Made by a program: the position numbers and the translations under genes
The notes under the pieces: model-generated
Told to the model about the DNA's origin: nothing
Databases searched by the model: none
The model's input: the letters and a program-made list of their open reading frames with translations, nothing else
Part shown: in pieces, positions 21,352 through 31,945 of the stretch
How positions within the stretch are numbered: position 1 is the stretch's first letter
Layout: each line of letters begins with the position of its first letter
DNA from: Geosiphon pyriformis
Lineage: Eukaryota > Glomeromycota > Glomeromycetes > Archaeosporales > Geosiphonaceae
Direction: 5' to 3'
Length of the DNA: 64,000 nucleotides
Assembly (NCBI GenBank): GCA_016748015.1
Contig: JAAOMT010000710.1
Span: 555,621 to 619,620 of the forward strand

Positions 21352-22199
21352 TATTACTCATAGAAATATAAGAAATATATTAATATGATTATTAGCCAAT
21401 CAGAAGTAAACATAGTAAATGTGGAATTCCAGGATTTCTCTCAGGAATTGCAGGATTCCAGAAATTTCAGGATTCCCCAATGAGGAATCACAGGATTTCA
21501 GAATTCCAGGATTCCTCTCAAAGGAATTGCAGAATTCCAGGAATTCCAGGATTTCTGTTGTGAAGAATCGAGGAATTAAAGAATCTCAAATATGTATATA
21601 TAGCAGTAGTGTTAGAAACAGAAAAGACAAAATTGATACCACAGAATCCTTAGCCTAGAAACAAAATCATCAAATAAATAATTATTTTATATCTCAATCC
21701 ACTCTCCACTATCAACACTTCATGTTGATAGTAATTAATCCTTAACCATGCTGGAACAATAGCTCTTGATCATGGCTATTAATGGGATACTAATCTACCA
21801 AATGCCTTGGCTTATTTCTTTACATTTCTTTATTTTCGTTATTTTCTTTATTTTCTGTGATTTTGTTATTGTGCACTAACCAATTGATTAAAAGTGCTAA
21901 TTACTGACATCAAAGATTGCCTGGTAAAAGACCTCTGTGAGTAGGTAGGACATGTACAGAAGATACAAATTACTTACCAGAAGATTGCCAGCCACTAAGC
22001 CAAGAAAAGAATTGACAGACTTGTGAGTCTGGGAAGCTACAGATAAAACAACTATTGAATTTCTGTCCATTATACAAAGAACTCATTGAAAAAACCTTCA
22101 AATTCCAAAACCTTCAGTTTATCATCAATGCAAATAGCTGTTGAGCACCAAGTTACAGATTTGTTATTTGATTTGAGACTCCAAAAAATCACTGTAACA
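21352..22199 (+). repeat. 3' LTR of element C
   Basis: It starts TATTA (TGTTA with one G to A change) and ends TAACA. It has a long GGAATTCC array (about 21420-21590), the TATA box near 21596 and the TGATCA hairpin at 21757-21781. At 22200 the RNase H gene of element A resumes on the minus strand. Confidence 0.92.
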
Positions 22200-22868
22200 C
22201 CATAAATATGTGTCAAAGTGAACACAACTCCAGACTACTGCTAAGCATTCAAGTTCATATGCTGCGTAGTTTTGCTCTGTCATACTGAGACTTCTGCTGG
22301 CATAAGCAATTACACATTCTTTTCCATTATCATCTTTTTGTGACAGAATGGCTTCAAGTCTAGTTCCAGAGGCATCTGTGGCCAAAATGAATTTCTTGTT
22401 GAAATTCGGATAGATCATTATTGGTAATTCAATGAGCTTTTGTCTAAGATACTTAAAAGCTTTTTGTTGTGCTTCAGTTCATTCAAACTTCACATTTTTA
22501 GATAGTAGGTAATTAAGAGGTTTGGTGATGTTTGAAAAATTTTCTACAAAGCAGTAGTAGTAAAATGCGAGTCCTAAAAAGCTTCTAACTTCTGAAATGT
22601 TTTGAGGTACTGAAAAATTTTTCACTTTGTCTATTTTTGATGAATCTGGTTTTATTCTATCTTTTCCAACTACGTGTCCTAAAAATGCTAACTTATTTTT
22701 CCCAAAGAAACATTTTTCTAGATTTAGTTTAAGTCCAGCATGTCTCAATCTCTCAAAAACTTGTTGTAAATGTTGGAGATGATCTGTGAATTTTGACAAG
22801 AAAACATTTGTATCATCCAAGTAGACAATAACGGATTGCCACAGGATTCCAAAGTAAATTATGTCTAT
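22200..22868 (-). pseudogene. Element A, part 2: RT C-terminal part and RNase H N-terminal part
   Basis: On the minus strand, from 22868 down: LLWQS-type and VIVYLDDTNVFLSKF (intact YLDD), LKLNLEKCFFGK, LGHVVGKDRI, the thumb, then RNase H with ATDASGTRLEAILSQKDD and the YASRSLSMTEQNY motif. It is cut off by element C at 22200 and by element D at 22868. Joined over the insertions, all three parts read in one frame. Confidence 0.9.
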
Positions 22869-23818
22869 TGTTACTGGAGATTTTTGGTCTCTTTTTTAAA
22901 TGTTGTTAATGCCTGTTTGTTGTGAATTCACGTTTTCTGAATGTGGTTGAACCTCCAATAACTGAATTTATTTTCAAATTATCTTCTATAATTTGAACTG
23001 CTGGGCTTATAAGTGGAATGGCCAATTTTTTGCCAGTTACTTTATGTAGTTACATTGTAGTAAATGTCAACTCTTTCCCAGGAATTGCTTGTCTGAAAGC
23101 TCACTAAAAATGTGTAGTTACTTTGCTGTGAAAGTCAACTTTTCTACAGGAATCTTGTCTGTAGGCTACCCTAATAATTGTAATAAGAAAATAAAAGAAA
23201 AATAAAAGAAATGTAAAAGAAATAGAATTTTGTCAAGGGAAACGTTTTCTATCCAGGCCTGGAGTCACTAACAGATTATTGAAATTGGTAGCTAATCAAT
23301 TTCAAAACATTAGTTGAGTTTTGAGAATTTTCCAAGTGCAATAATTAAAGAATTTGGTTTTTCAAATTATTTGATATTTATTTCTTTTTGTGTGTATAGG
23401 AATGGTTCTAAGTGATAAATCTAAAGTAAGATATATTTTCCAGAAGAGAAAAGCTCTTCTTTTATACAACTTGTTGTAGTACTAGTCTATGAACTTGCAC
23501 TTTTTCTTTTTGTTCAAATTTTGGCAAACTAAAGATACATTTTGATGAACTACAAGTTATTTCGCTGAACTATTAATTAATTTGGGTGAACTATTCATAA
23601 TTTCGGCGAATTTTTGAATGTTACAAAGTTCAGGGTATTGTGTAATTTGATCATCTTACTTTCTGTTATACTAATTAGATTATTTTAATTAAATCGTGAT
23701 ATGTGATAATTGATTAAATAATAAATGATAATTTGAAATGATATTAATATACTAATAAATTATAGGAATTATAAGGGTAATTTCATGCTAATTAATAGCT
23801 AAAATTCTATTGGTAACA
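22869..23818 (-). repeat. 3' LTR of element D (D-type LTR)
   Basis: In sense orientation it begins TGTTACCAATAG and ends CCAGTAACA. U3 carries TTCGCCGAA-like repeats (a single full unit near 23599 here), a TATAAAAG box near 23455, the hairpin at 23280-23304, a pyrimidine tract, a GTAGCCTAC segment, and GAGACCAAAA close to the U5 end. It is 950 bp, about 60 bp shorter than its partner because three repeat units are missing. Confidence 0.93.
23280..23304 (-). promoter_or_regulatory. DIS-like hairpin with palindromic TAGCTA loop (D-type LTR)
   Basis: A perfect 8-bp stem (TGAAATTG/CAATTTCA) closes a 9-base loop that contains the self-complementary TAGCTA. The position in the LTR, after the TATA box and before the pyrimidine tract, matches the TGATCA hairpins of the other families, although neither stem nor loop sequence is shared. 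It recurs at 32153-32177 and 38986-39010, and with changes near 52838-52861. Confidence 0.6.
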
Positions 23819-24506
23819 TAATCTCCTCCTCAAGACTGAGCTCCGTCAAAGTCCAAGCACTATCTGTAATATTGAGATAGTGATCTAAAATAATTGAAGT
23901 AATCTGGTCTGAAAATTGTTGAAATCTCAGTTCTGTGAGTTTGCCAATGTATTGGACTTTCATTGGTTGCAGTATTGGATTTTGTAGAACATTTTTACAA
24001 GTATTAAACAAGTCATAGAGTTTAAAAGCTGCTCTAAGTTTGTAGCAAGTGTTTGTTGGTCCAGCTGCTGTTTTGAATTCATTGTGGATTTGTTTTTGTA
24101 TAACTTCAAGAGTGAGATTTGTTGCTTCAAGTTCCAGTTTTCGTTTATAAAGTGTTTTTCCAATTTGAAAGTATTTATAGATAGGGGTGTGTTCATTGTT
24201 CTGTTTATTAAGAAATAGTAGAAGTTTTTGTTGCATTGTAGCATTTGGTGAAATGTCAATAGGAGCAATTAAAAGATTTTCTTCTAGTGCCTGCTTCAAA
24301 AGTCTTGGTAATCTATTCTCAGAGTGACTTCTTGTTTTTCTTCTATAGGGGTGATAGTTCTGTAAATAATTTGCTACTGGGGCTGTGGTTTCTTTCTGAA
24401 TGTAATTAATTTGACTTCCATTAATCGTTATAGATAAGTCAGGAAGTGTTTTCAAGGCTAACATTAATTTTTGGAATATTTGTTGAATATTTCGGGGAAT
24501 AATCAT
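23799..24506 (-). CDS. ORF3 of element D, intact, unknown function
   Basis: A full open frame of 235 codons between integrase and the 3' LTR. Its last 20 bases, including the stop, lie inside the LTR. N-terminus: a helical segment, then SITINGSQINYIQKET, matching the EITINQQTIRYQ motif of B. The middle is basic (HPYRRKTRSHSENRL). The C-terminal two thirds is helical with YKYFQIGKTLYKRKLEL, RAAFKLYDLFNTCKNVL and FQQFSDQITSIILDHYLN, which align with the ORF3 copies of B, C and F. No Cys-rich motif, signal peptide or membrane segment. Position suggests an accessory protein, not an envelope; the role is unknown. Confidence 0.82.
   Translation of the reverse strand: MIIPRNIQQIFQKLMLALKTLPDLSITINGSQINYIQKETTAPVANYLQNYHPYRRKTRSHSENRLPRLLKQALEENLLIAPIDISPNATMQQKLLLFLNKQNNEHTPIYKYFQIGKTLYKRKLELEATNLTLEVIQKQIHNEFKTAAGPTNTCYKLRAAFKLYDLFNTCKNVLQNPILQPMKVQYIGKLTELRFQQFSDQITSIILDHYLNITDSAWTLTELSLEEEIMLPIEF
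23819..23834 (-). promoter_or_regulatory. Polypurine tract of element D
   Basis: In sense orientation a GAGGAGGAGATTA run ends right at the 3' LTR. It lies within ORF3, so coding and priming functions overlap here. Confidence 0.7.
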
Positions 24507-24646
24507 GATAAAATTGACTAATTATAAAAAGAGAGAATAAAGAAAATTATTTTTGGATATGGGATTTTTATTTGTTTTTGGGTCTGGATGTTTTGTAACT
24601 ATTTACTATTTTTGTCTTTGTGTTTTTATTAGAGAATTATTATAAA

Positions 24647-25983
24647 ATTTAAGTGTTCAAGTTTGGTTGTTGTTCTATTATAATTATTGGTTCTAAATTT
24701 TAGGGAATATCTTCAGGATTAATTAAAGAGGAATGTGTACCAATTTGTGGAATTAATGGTTCAGGATTGTTTCTGGAATGATAGTGTCTCAATCTGTCTC
24801 TATGTGCAACTTTTGCTAATATTTTGTCATCAAGTCTTAACTTATATGATCCATTGTCTAGAATTTCGTGAATATAAAATGGTCTATCCTATTTGTTTTC
24901 AAATTTCCCACTCCATTGTTTTTTAGCCTTAGTTCTGTGTAAGAGAACTTTATTTCCAACTTTAAATTCATTGGTAATAGGTGGTAATTTGTTGTTATGT
25001 TTTTCTTTTTGTTGAGCTTGGGAATGTTCAATATAAGTTGCTGCTATTCTTTTTTTTTCTTCCAGTGTACTAAGAAGAGTGTAGGCTCTTCTTTGAAGTG
25101 TTTCTTGAAAGTTTTCTTCATTGATTGGTTGCACTGGATATGTTTCCACTGTGAAATTAATTGGTAATGTTGCTGTCCTTCTATAAGTAAGATCAAATGG
25201 TGTGTGTTTCATAGTATCTTGTTTTAGTGTTCTGTATGCTAATAACACTGATAGAATAAAGATATCCCATTCTTGCTCAAAGTCTGTTGAGACTTTGGCT
25301 AGAGATTCACACAATGTTCTGTTGAAATGTTCTATAAGTCCATTTGTTTGAGAGTGATAAAGTGATAATAAAGGTCTTTTGACATTGAACCGTTCACAAA
25401 TTTCTTGTATCAAGTTGTTCACAAAATGTGTTCCTTGATCAGATAAGAGTTCAATTCGGCATCCATGTCTACAGATAATGTCTTCATAGATAAAATTTGC
25501 TACTGATTTTGCATCTGCTCTTTGGATGGCTTTAGCTTCAGGCCATTTGGTAAGATAATCCACTGCAACTGCAATATAACAATTTCCTTGGGTTGTAATA
25601 GGTAATGGTCCGACTAAATCAATTCCAACTCTGTCAAAAGGTTGTCCAACTTTGATTGGATTTAAAAGTTCTGTGGGACAAGTTCCTTCTCTTCTTTGAC
25701 AATTATCACAAGATTCTACATATTGTCAAATGTCTTTTTGCATGTAAGGCCAAAAATAATGTTCAAGGGTTCTTTGAATTGTTTCCTCTTTTCCCAAGTG
25801 TGCTGAAAACGGATCTGTGTACATGTTGTATAAAATTGTTTCTTTTTCATTCTCTTGTACTAATCTGAGTGGCTGGTTTGGTTTTCTGTGATTTTTATAA
25901 TAAATTTTGTTCTGGTGTATGAAATATTATTTTAATTGGTGTTGTAAGCGGTGTTTTTTACTTGAAGACCAGTTTTCTGGCAT
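24647..25983 (-). pseudogene. Integrase of element D, lightly broken
   Basis: ATG 25983 follows the RNase H stop by about 110 bases. The HHCC region has TDPFSAHLGK and SCDNCQRR. The core has VGIDLVGPLPI, LLSDQGTHFVN and GLIEHFNRTL, covering D, D and E. The C-terminus has KQWSGKFENK and a GPF-like site with one stop in between, then DLEPI-like NLEPIIIIEQ before TAA near 24647. The stretch 24889-25563 is open for 224 codons. Only about four stops interrupt the whole protein. Confidence 0.86.
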
Positions 25984-26094
25984 GGTAAGAGTCTCCAAAT
26001 AATTTTTAAGATTGCTGTAGTTTCTGGGATCTATTCTTGTTTGGTTATTTTGTTGGTAAGTTGGTAAGTTGTGGTGGAATTGTAGTTGGTATTA

Positions 26095-26520
26095 ATCTTG
26101 TCTCATTCTTGAGAGACTATCAACATTGGTATGTAGTTTTCCTGGTTTGTGGTGTACAATATATCTGTAGTCTGCTAGGAAGTCATTCTATTGAAACTGT
26201 TTGGCACTTTGTTCAGTTTTTTTTTTATTGAGCCATTTGACGCCAATGTTGTCTGTTATTATGTCAAATTCTTTTTCATTCTTCAAATATTGTTGAAAAT
26301 GTTTAAGAGCCCAAATAACTACAGCAGCTTCTAATTCAGTTGAGCCATATTTGAGTTCTGTTGGCTTGAGTGTTCTGCTGGCATAGGCAATAACTTGTTC
26401 TTGGCCATTTTCATCCAATTGTAATAAGATGGCATCAAATGCTATGTGTAAAGCATCAGTGGCTAATTGGAATCATTTGTTGAAGTCTGGGTAAGCAAGA
26501 ACTGGAGCTGTTGTCAATTT
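26095..26520 (-). pseudogene. RNase H of element D
   Basis: It has TDALHIAFDAILLQ-like residues near 26440, then DENGQEQVIAYASRTL, ELEAAVVIWALKHFQQYL and TDNIGVKWLNKKK, and ends with DSLSRMRQD and TAA 26094-26092. One TAG interrupts at about 26187. The terminal SRM motif followed by TAA is shared with all other elements. Confidence 0.84.
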
Positions 26521-27387
26521 TGTTTTGAGAATTTCAAAAGCTTTTTGTTGTTCTTCAGTCCATTTGTATGGTACGTTTTTGTTGGTAAGATAATTGAGTG
26601 GTTTGGCAATTTCTGAGAATTTTTTTATGAATTTTTGATAATAAGAGGCTAATCCCACAAATCCTCTTAGTTCTGTAGTATTTCTGAGAGTTTGAAAGTT
26701 TTTGACAGCACTGATTGTTCCTGGATTTGGTTTGATTCCATCTTTACTAACTATGTGTCCAAGAAAAATCAAGCTTGTTTTTCCAAAGTAACATTTCTCA
26801 ATATTTAACTTTAATCTTGTTTTCCGTAATCGTTGAAAAACTTCTCACAGGTAAATGAGATGGGCTTCAAAACTTGGTCAGTATATATCAGTATCATCAA
26901 GATAAACAACTACTGATTGCCACAAAAGCTCTTCATAGACAACATCCATGAGTTGCTGAAATGTTGCTGGTACATTGCAGAGTCCAAAAGGCATAACATT
27001 AAACTCATAATTTCCTCCTTGAGTGGTGAATACTGTTTTGGGTCTATCTTTTGGGTTCATTTCGACTTGCCAGTATCCACTTTCCAGGTCTAAAGTTGAA
27101 AAAAACTTGGCTTTTCCTAGAGCATCTAGCATGTCATCAATTCTTGGAAGAGGGTAGACATCTCCAATTGTAACACTATTCAGTTGTCTATAATCAACAC
27201 AGAATCTGATTTTTCTATTTTTCTTTTTAACTAAAACTACTGGTGAGGCCCAAAGACTTCTTGATGGTTGAATCAATCCGTTATTGAGCATTCTTTGGAC
27301 CTTTTCTCTAATGAATTGGTGGCTGGCAGGTGGGACTCAATAAGCTTGTTGACATTTTGGTAGAGCATCTCCTGTATGAATCTGATG
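26521..27387 (-). pseudogene. Reverse transcriptase of element D
   Basis: All RT motifs are readable: MLNNGLIQPSRSLWASPVVL, IRFCVDYRQLNSVT, LDLESGYWQVEM, NVMPFGLCNVPATFQQL and VVVYLDDTDIY with the catalytic Asp pair. Then LGHIVSKDGIKPNPG and GLASYYQKFIKKFSEI follow. Open stretches are 26878-27291 and 26473-26772; a TGA lies near 26857 and short breaks occur on both sides. Confidence 0.88.
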
Positions 27388-28390
27388 TTAAACAATGTAT
27401 GTTTTTCCCAAGTCATTGTTGTTTTTTGCAAATATATCTGCAAATTCAGCTATCAATTGTTTCAATTGTCTTTGTTGTTGAGATTCTAAGGGACCCATGT
27501 TAATTCGAGAGAGTTTTTCTTCCAAAAAGTAGTAGTTTTCAGTAGTGAGAATGATATTTGGATTTGGGAGTAGAGTGTGCTTTACAATTTTGATGAAATT
27601 AGAGACAATTTGAGGGTTTTCATTTTGAAAGATATTGCTGTGTATGATTCCAATTTCTAATTTGTTTAATAAAACAATAGGGTAATTATAGGGGTTGTAG
27701 AATGTAACTCGAAATTTTTTCATTTCTTTGGGAATATAAATGTTTGGAATTGATATTTCATGCTTCAAACAGATTTGTTCATTGGATTCAAAGATTTGTT
27801 GTGTAGTGGTCGGTTTTGAACAAATATAAATTTCGTGATGTTCTCCAAAAGGTAAAATAATAATTGGCTGAAGAAGTTGAAAAATCTGGTGAGATTTATT
27901 TTGTGTATTAAGAACTATGTTTACTGGGACTGTAAGTCGTCTAGTTGAACCAAAACCTTGAGTTCCTCTTTCACTTTTTCCCAATTGTTCTCTGTTGTTT
28001 ACTGATTGTAAACCCATAATGTTGATTAAGGGTAAGTGAATTGCTTGAGCAATTTTTTCAGCATGTTCAATTTTGAATGATTTGTCTGTCTTATTCTGTA
28101 ACATAATAGTAATGTCTCCAGTGTATCCTGTATCTATAACTCCTCCTCTAATATTGATTTCTTTGCTTGCCAATGATGATCTGGAGGCAATTTGAACTAT
28201 TGCTTCTGATGGAATTTCAAGAACAATTTTGAGATTAATTTTTGTCAAAAACTTTCATTGGAGAATCAAAGTATCTTTTCCTGGGTATCTTAGGTCATAT
28301 CCAGCATCAATTTCATGTGCTTTTTCTGGTCTGATTCCTTGGCCATGGTTGTCAAAATATTTAAGTTGTAGAGGTGGTTGCTTTTCAAGA
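27388..28390 (-). pseudogene. dUTPase and beta-type segment of element D
   Basis: Motif 1 is AHEIDAGYDLRYPG (about 28275-28320), at the end of the upstream open frame. One TGA (28254-28252) follows; element A has a Ser-Arg at the matching place. Then come motif 2 IASRSSLASKEI, motif 3 GVIDTGYTGDITIMLQN with the catalytic Asp and Tyr in place, motif 4 EKIAQAIHLPLI and motif 5 RGTQGFGSTRR. All residues expected for an active dUTPase appear present apart from the single stop. A segment with ISIPNIYIPKEMKKFRV leads into the RT linker. Confidence 0.9.
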
Positions 28391-29310
28391 AGATAGATGA
28401 GAGTGGTTGGTAGTTCTTCTACTAGTTCAAATACTCCAAATTCGATTTCATTTTCATCATTCTTATCTGGCAGAGGAATGCTAAGAGCATAACATTCTAA
28501 ACACCATTGGTCATCACAAGGCATAATACATTCTTCACACAATTGAATGTTCATTTGCTCTAATTGTTGAATTTGAGCTTCTTTGGTTGAATATGTGTGG
28601 CTTGCAATTTGGTGGTAGGTTTCTACTTCATCTTCGTAATTAAATCCAGCTAATTCCATGGTATACTCAATATATTCAGCTTTTTTTATTTGGCAGACAT
28701 CTTCTTGGATGGCTCCATTGATCAATGTTATTGCTAAGTCAAAAATTATTTCAGCATCATGAGGGTAGTGGTAAAGTTTATTGAGAACACTGTTGTATGC
28801 TGCATCAAATGGTGTTTCTCTTCTGACTTTTTCCGAAATTGATAGAGCATATTGACAGGTTTGATCACATACTCGTCCTCTCATTGCTACATCAATCCAA
28901 TTGCATTCTTCTGGTAGCATTTCTCCACATGTAAGGCAAGGTGTGTTGTCCCATTTTCCACTTCTTTTTGGAGATCCAAATCGTTCTCTATGGCATGCTT
29001 TGCAAAAGTAACAGATATGAGTTTCATATTCCTCTTCTGGAGAAATACATGCTCCTATTGATGAAAGTTTTTTGTTGCAATCTTTGCATTTGAGTGGAAT
29101 ATAGGGTGGTTGTTTCTGTGGTTCTGGTGTAGAATATCTAACTTTCTTCCATCTTTTTGATTCTTCAAAAATCTCTTGTTCGGTTTCTTCAGCCCAATTG
29201 GATGTTGATCCAAGAGCCATGTAGGTTTCAGTAAGTGGCATTTTTTTCTCCTCTTCAAATTCAAATACTGGAGTTTTTTCTGATTGTTTGTTAAAGGTAC
29301 CACAGATTGC
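28391..29310 (-). CDS. Cys-rich module of element D (open frame)
   Basis: This is part of an open 614-codon frame (28255-30099) that also holds the Gag tail and protease. Part one (about 28850-29090): CKDCNKKLSSIGACI, CYFCKACHRERFG, GKWDNTPCLTCGEMLP, RGRVCDQTCQYALSIS. Then a long helical, acidic spacer (about 28560-28850). Part two (about 28480-28545): LCEECIMPCDDQWCLECYA. In total at least a dozen Cys in CXXC or CX3C pairs are kept between distant families, with GKWD, PCLXCGE and CQY as the most constant motifs. I infer zinc binding, perhaps for nucleic acid. I recognise no family. Confidence 0.75.
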
Positions 29311-29720
29311 AGGTACTATGGTATATTGTCCTTGGTATAAGATTTTAAGTTCTTGAGTTTTCCAGTTCAGGTTTGCATTGGCCTTGAGAAGCCAATCATT
29401 TTCGACTAGAGCTTGGTATTGGGGTGCATTCATAATAAGAACTTTAACTAGAATGGTGATTTCATCAATTGAAAAAAGGAAATCATTAATTTTTCCTATT
29501 AGAGTCTTCTTCATACCATCAGCTGTAACAATAACTGTTTGAGCTGGTCTGTCTATGTTTTGTTTGAGTTGTTGTATCAGCTGGTAAGTAATGATACTTC
29601 CAGCTGATCCACTATCTAAGATTAAGTGAATGGGTTTTCCTTCTACTGTAGCTTCTGTGTACATAGCAGTAATTGCTTTCTGTTCATTGACTGCTGCATT
29701 ACTAAGCAAAAATGGTGATT
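29311..29720 (-). CDS. Aspartic protease of element D (open frame)
   Basis: In the same open frame: ITAMYTEATVEGKPIHL, then LILDSGSAGSIITYQLIQQL with catalytic DSG near 29610, then VIVTADGMKK, VLIMNAPQYQALVENDWLLK and a C-terminal segment up to IVPAICGTF. Length and motifs fit a gypsy retropepsin. No stop interrupts it. Confidence 0.87.
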
Positions 29721-31565
29721 CATTTGCTTCAAATTCAAATGGAAATATATCTGACAGATTAGCATTTTGGGCAATTTGAACTGGTGGAATGGTGTGGTTG
29801 GAAGGGTTTGATCTTAGTGCTGCAACTTCATCTTCAGAAAGTGCAGTTTGTTGAAAATCCGATTCCTCTGGTATTGTAAGATAACTGGGTTGAATGTGAT
29901 AGTAATTGGGTCTTTGCTGACCCAAATTTCGGGGAACCAACTGGTTATTTGGATTGATTCTGTTGTGGTTATTTTGCAATTGATTTTGGAGTGTGAATTG
30001 GTTATGTTGAACCAATCTTCTTGCTGATACTTGATATTGTTGAGTGGGTGGTGTCTGATATGGCTGAATTGGTAAAAGTTGCTGATATTGTTGCTGCATT
30101 GATTGTGGAGCTGGTGGATAGTAGTTTTGATTTTGTGGTCTTGGTGAATAATAGGTTGGTGGTGGAGATTGGTAATAGAATTGTTGTGGTGAAGAGTAAC
30201 GTTAATTACTTCTGTTTTGTTGGTCTTTTTGTAATTTCCTATAATCTCGTTTCCAGTGTCTTGGAATTCCACAATAATGACAATTTTGAGATTGGTTGTT
30301 GGATGGTAATCCAAAATTGTTTTGGTTGCGTCATTGTGGTGGTTGATATCTTTATGGTTGTTGCTGTTGTTGTTGTTGGTTTGTAAAATAGCTTTCAACT
30401 TTTTTTTGTGAGTTGATCTATCTTTTTTTCAGCTGCTGAGCTGGTTTCTCCAATTGCAAGATTTACAAGCTTGGTGTGATTTGCTTCTTCCATTGCCATT
30501 TTATAGCTCTTTGCATGTCTAATAGCAGTTGCTAAATCTGCTGGAGCATGTGGACAGACTTTCTTAATCAGTTTGTCTTTTAACCCTGCTATAAACTAAT
30601 CCAGAATTTGAGCATCAGAATAGTAGTCATTGGTTTCCAATTGTCAGATTCGTCTGAGAAGTTTATTAAATCTTCCAAAATAGGTCATAACAGATTCAGA
30701 TGTTTCTTGTTTGATATTGTGAAAGTGGTTTCTGAGAGTGATAGAGGTATTGTTGTCGGTGAATTGTTGTAGAAAAGCATCTTTGAATGCTTGCCAGTTT
30801 TCAAATGGTTCTTCTAAATTTTCAAACCATTTTCCTGCTGTTCCTTGGAGAAAGTAGGGAATTGCTTTGAGCATTTTTGCTGCAATCCAACCATTTGCAT
30901 CTCCTGCTTTTTGAACCTTTTCAAGCCATTCTTGAGGACTGGTATTATTGTCTTCACCAGTGAATTCTGGGATTTTTGCAATGTAAGCAGTTGCCATTTC
31001 TTTTTCATTTTCTGTAATTTTTTCTGGTTCTGATTCAGTTTCTTCACTTTCCAAGCTTTCTAAGTGATTACTTTCATTTTCCTGTAAGTAATCAATAATA
31101 TTGGCACTTGTTGATATTGGTTCCTGCTGTTGAGTAGGATTTCTAGGTAACTGAAAATCTTCTGGTCTGGAGAAATGGCTAAGTGGTGAACTTGGTGTTT
31201 GTGGTTGAACAAATAAAATTGGAAATGGTGTAATAGAAAGTGGTAATTTGACACTGGTTCCTTGTTCAGGTGTTTGCAAGTGTTTGGCAGTTGTTTTTTG
31301 TAGTGTTGGAGTGTTTGGAGTGGTTCTTGAGTATTGCTTCAATCTTTGTTTGTCTTTGTTGTTTGTTTCTGTCTCTGATTCAAAGTCAAAAGAGTATTTA
31401 GACTGTACTGGGTATTTTTCTTCACAATACTCAATAATGTTAAAATTAAGTTCTTGGAAGTAGGTAGCAAGTGTTTCACTGTTCAGGTCTTCTGTTCCCA
31501 ATTGTGAATAGTGCACTAAATTATTGTAGAGGTTGCTTCTAACTTCTAAAATGTTGTAGTTTCCA
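29721..31565 (-). pseudogene. Gag of element D (N-terminus in the N gap)
   Basis: From 31516 down 290 codons are open: a Pro/Thr/Gln-rich segment, an acidic stretch (SLESEETESEPEK), and the capsid-like part with EFTGEDNNTSPQEWLEKVQ, YFLQGTAGKWFENL and FLQQFTDNNTS. After a stop near 30645 the tail ANHTKLVNLAIGE and a CCHC-like knuckle (CHYCGIPRHWKRD, near 30250-30290) follow. The fourth Cys of the knuckle has become Tyr. A Gln/Tyr/Pro-rich stretch leads into the protease, in a frame different from the N-terminal one, so at least one frameshift exists. Gag forms the particle. Confidence 0.82.
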
Positions 31566-31945
31566 NNNNNNNNNNNNNNNNNNNNNNNNNNNNNNNNNNN
31601 NNNNNNNNNNNNNNNNNNNNNNNNNNNNNNNNNNNNNNNNNNNNNNNNNNNNNNNNNNNNNNNNNNNNNNNNNNNNNNNNNNNNNNNNNNNNNNNNNNNN
31701 NNNNNNNNNNNNNNNNNNNNNNNNNNNNNNNNNNNNNNNNNNNNNNNNNNNNNNNNNNNNNNNNNNNNNNNNNNNNNNNNNNNNNNNNNNNNNNNNNNNN
31801 NNNNNNNNNNNNNNNNNNNNNNNNNNNNNNNNNNNNNNNNNNNNNNNNNNNNNNNNNNNNNNNNNNNNNNNNNNNNNNNNNNNNNNNNNNNNNNNNNNNN
31901 NNNNNNNNNNNNNNNNNNNNNNNNNNNNNNNNNNNNNNNNNNNNN
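31566..31945. other. Assembly gap (380 N)
   Basis: Comparison of the two D LTRs shows that about 204 bases of the 5' LTR lie in the gap. The other roughly 176 bases should hold the primer site, leader and Gag start of element D. The open frame reported across it is meaningless. Confidence 0.98.

Larger units (their letters stand above)
2075..22199 (+). mobile_element. Element C (Ty3/gypsy with dUTPase), split by element B
   Basis: C is a full-length plus-strand element with LTRs at 2075-2906 and 21352-22199 and a coding region at 2969-3513 plus 13532-21338. It entered the RNase H gene of element A and was later hit by element B in gag. The target duplication is CTAT/CCAT. Its order is gag, protease, Cys-rich module, dUTPase, RT, RNase H, integrase, ORF3. 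All coding parts carry several stops, so the copy is not autonomous. Confidence 0.92.

Noticed and set aside
23799-24506. Envelope gene, which would make the element errantivirus-like
   Set aside because: ORF3 has no signal peptide, membrane anchor, cleavage site or Cys pattern typical of envelopes.
29814-30398. 194-codon minus-strand ORF rich in Asn, His and Thr
   Set aside because: It is an alternative frame over the Gag tail of element D; the Gag frame there gives the CCHC knuckle and matches other elements.
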